Source: Butyrivibrio sp. MB2005 (lineage in GTDB: Bacteria; Bacillota; Clostridia; Lachnospirales; Lachnospiraceae). From it: 64,000 bases of DNA. A model generated the notes under the pieces. That model did no database searches, was not told the DNA's origin, and saw only the letters and a program-made list of their open reading frames with translations. This document shows positions 62,261 to 64,000 of this stretch, piece by piece. Within the stretch, counting starts at the first letter, position 1. Each line of letters begins with the position of its first letter. The position numbers were made by a program, and so were the translations under genes. The stretch covers positions 62,001 to 126,000 of the forward strand of contig NZ_AUJP01000003.1 of the NCBI RefSeq assembly GCF_000424285.1, written 5' to 3'.

Positions 62261-63700
62261 ATGATTCATGCATACAGGAACAACGGTTATAACATTGTTC
62301 TGGATGTAAACAGTGGATCCGTTCACGTGGTGGACGACATTGTTTTTGACCTGACAGGTCCTGTCGAGGAAGCTCTGACAGCCAGATTCGGTTCAGGAGA
62401 TATTACTGCTCCCGATGCCGAAGGATATGATGATTCTGTATTATGCACAGAGCTCGTATCAGAACTCTCCGGTAAGAATCCGGAATTAGTAAGTAAATAT
62501 GGTAGTGACGATCTGAAGGATGCTATTTCAGACATTCTCGAGCTTCGCAGAAGCGAAGTCCTCTATACAGATGATGTATATGAGAATTATGTGGAAGAGT
62601 TCAAGGAGAGAGATACAGTTGTTAAGGCTCTCTGCCTCAATATCGCACATGATTGTAACCTCAGATGCAAATATTGTTTTGCAGACGAGGGTGAGTATCA
62701 CGGAAGACGAGCACTTATGACTGAAGAGGTTGGTAAGGCAGCCCTGGATTTCCTTATTAAGAATTCAGGCGGCAGGAGGAACCTCGAAGTCGACTTCTTT
62801 GGCGGCGAGCCCCTTTTGAACTGGGATGTCGTTAAGAAGATAGTAGAGTATGGTCGCAGCATAGAGAAGGAGCACGATAAGAATTTCCGCTTCACTCTTA
62901 CTACGAACGGCACCTTGTTAAATGATGAGATCCTTGAATTTGCCAATAAAGAGATGGGCAACATCGTATTATCCATTGACGGACGTAAGGAAGTTAATGA
63001 TAAGATGCGCCCCATGCGCGGCGGACAGGGTACTTACGATCAGATAGTTCCCAAGTTCCAGAAGGTTGCTGAGTCCAGACATCAGCTCAGATACTTCGTA
63101 AGAGGTACCTTCACTCACAACAATCTGGATTTCTGTGAGGATGTTAAGCATCTTGCAGACCTTGGTTTCAAACAGATCTCAGTAGAGCCTGTAGTGGCTA
63201 AGCCTGAAGACTGGTACGCTATAAAGGACGAGGATATCCCGTATCTTTGCGAGCAGTATGACGAGCTTGCCAAGTTCTACCTTCAGAGACACAAGGAAGG
63301 GAAAGGATTCAATTTCTTCCACTTCAATATTGACCTTGAAGGTGGTCCCTGCGTTGCCAAGAGACTTTCAGGATGTGGATCGGGATGTGAGTATCTCGGT
63401 GTTACTCCCTGGGGTGACCTTTATCCATGTCATCAGTTTGTTGGTAATGAAGATTTCATTATGGGTAATGTCTTCGATGGTATCACAAGACCTGATATCA
63501 GGAAGATGTTCAAAGAGAGCAATGTGTACTCCAGACCTGAGTGTCAGAAGTGCTTTGCAAGATATTATTGCAGTGGTGGTTGCGCTGCAAACGCCTATAA
63601 TTTCAACGGCGATATAAATACAACCTATCAAACGGGATGCGAGCTGCAGAGGAAGCGTATCGAATGCGCTATTATGATCAAGGCAGCCCTTGCCGAATGA
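62261..63700 (+). CDS. SCIFF radical SAM maturase (thioether-forming, CteB-like)
   Basis: A 479-residue radical SAM/SPASM enzyme that installs Cys thioether crosslinks in the SCIFF peptide. The N-terminal part resembles a peptide-recognition region (to about 110). The radical SAM cluster is CNLRCKYC (Cys132, 136, 139). FFGGEPLLNW and SIDGRKEVNDKMRP follow, and a C-terminal SPASM region has many Cys (CGSGCEYLG, CHQF, CQKCFARYYCSGGC) for auxiliary clusters. The start MIHAYRNNGYNIVLDVN is typical of the family, although its ribosome binding site (AAGGTAG) is distant. Confidence 0.93.
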   Translation: MIHAYRNNGYNIVLDVNSGSVHVVDDIVFDLTGPVEEALTARFGSGDITAPDAEGYDDSVLCTELVSELSGKNPELVSKYGSDDLKDAISDILELRRSEVLYTDDVYENYVEEFKERDTVVKALCLNIAHDCNLRCKYCFADEGEYHGRRALMTEEVGKAALDFLIKNSGGRRNLEVDFFGGEPLLNWDVVKKIVEYGRSIEKEHDKNFRFTLTTNGTLLNDEILEFANKEMGNIVLSIDGRKEVNDKMRPMRGGQGTYDQIVPKFQKVAESRHQLRYFVRGTFTHNNLDFCEDVKHLADLGFKQISVEPVVAKPEDWYAIKDEDIPYLCEQYDELAKFYLQRHKEGKGFNFFHFNIDLEGGPCVAKRLSGCGSGCEYLGVTPWGDLYPCHQFVGNEDFIMGNVFDGITRPDIRKMFKESNVYSRPECQKCFARYYCSGGCAANAYNFNGDINTTYQTGCELQRKRIECAIMIKAALAE

Positions 63701-63722
63701 TTTAGATGGAGGATTAGGAACA

Positions 63723-64000
63723 ATGAAAAAGGTAAAACCATTTTTAGCTCTGTTAGTAATGTTATTACTACTGGGCGGCCTCGCTTATTCTTCAGTGTAT
63801 GGTCTTGGAAGCGACAAGTCCGGATCACTTAAGAGCATCAACCTCGGACTTGACCTTGCAGGTGGTGTCAGCATCACTTATGAGGTAGGTGGAGATGAGA
63901 CACCTAACGCCGAGGATATGTCAGATACTATTTACAAGCTTCAGCAGCGTGTAGATCAGTACAGCACAGAGTCACAGGTTTATCAGGAAGGATCAAACCG
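63723..64000 (+). CDS. secD: Protein translocase subunit SecD (partial, N-terminal)
   Basis: The first 92 residues run to the window edge. There is one N-terminal membrane helix (KPFLALLVMLLLLGGLAYS) and the SecD signature NLGLDLAGGVSITYE. SecD, with SecF, uses the proton gradient to aid protein export. It starts 22 bases after the maturase stop with GGAGGA upstream. Whether secF is fused cannot be seen. Confidence 0.9.
   Translation, partial: MKKVKPFLALLVMLLLLGGLAYSSVYGLGSDKSGSLKSINLGLDLAGGVSITYEVGGDETPNAEDMSDTIYKLQQRVDQYSTESQVYQEGSN

Overview
The window is about 64 kb of chromosome from an anaerobic, low-to-mid GC Firmicute, most likely a gut or rumen member of the Lachnospiraceae (Agathobacter/Butyrivibrio-like). 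Support for this is the dgt-dnaG-rpoD-trmK block, the SCIFF peptide and maturase next to secD, the anaerobic GlpA/GlpB/DUF1667 set, MalEFG-type sugar uptake without its own ATPase, and the absence of respiratory genes. I see no transposase, integrase, phage gene, CRISPR array, tRNA or rRNA. Family calls come from reading motifs; no database search was run.

Layout. 1-7121: core information genes (dgt, dnaG, rpoD with a long Lys/Ala-rich extension, trmK, a TGS-domain uridine kinase). 7077-8276, minus strand: RNase P RNA followed directly by an exported trypsin-like protease. 8430-15248: an SDR dehydrogenase, a membrane diguanylate cyclase, an exported coiled-coil protein with a Cys/His-rich module, and two G3E (CobW-like) GTPases. 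15374-23341: rpsT, lepA, hemW, pilT, comM, dprA. 23342-30829: a LacI-regulated ABC importer with a GH35 beta-galactosidase, so a beta-galactoside is a likelier substrate than maltose. 30938-46686: an EAL protein, an S66 peptidase, a HAD phosphatase, orphan larC, a MalY-type lyase, the TldD/TldE pair, hisS, an Sfp-type transferase, a MATE pump, gph, a CBS-domain membrane protein and plsC.

46866-61789 is the standout: a complete-looking sulfoquinovose/sulfoquinovosyl-glycerol utilisation cluster of the transaldolase (sulfo-TAL) type. It encodes a GH31 sulfoquinovosidase, an MFS importer, an SLC13-type anion transporter, a sulfofructose transaldolase, a sulfolactaldehyde-reductase-like dehydrogenase, a DUF4867 cupin isomerase, an unassigned fucose-isomerase-like protein and a ROK regulator. 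Glycerol kinase and an anaerobic glycerol-3-phosphate dehydrogenase set follow and can use the released glycerol. A shared palindrome (TTRATTAA-N5-TTAATYAA) lies in front of three or four of its transcription units. The window ends with SCIFF, its radical SAM maturase and the start of secD.

A second notable element is a family of about 70-bp two-hairpin repeats. Copies lie in the intergenic gaps malE-malF, tldD-tldE, orf-hisS and glpK-glpA, and their stems show compensatory base changes. One copy, in reverse orientation, lies in frame inside the His-rich region of the first G3E GTPase gene and supplies 24 residues.
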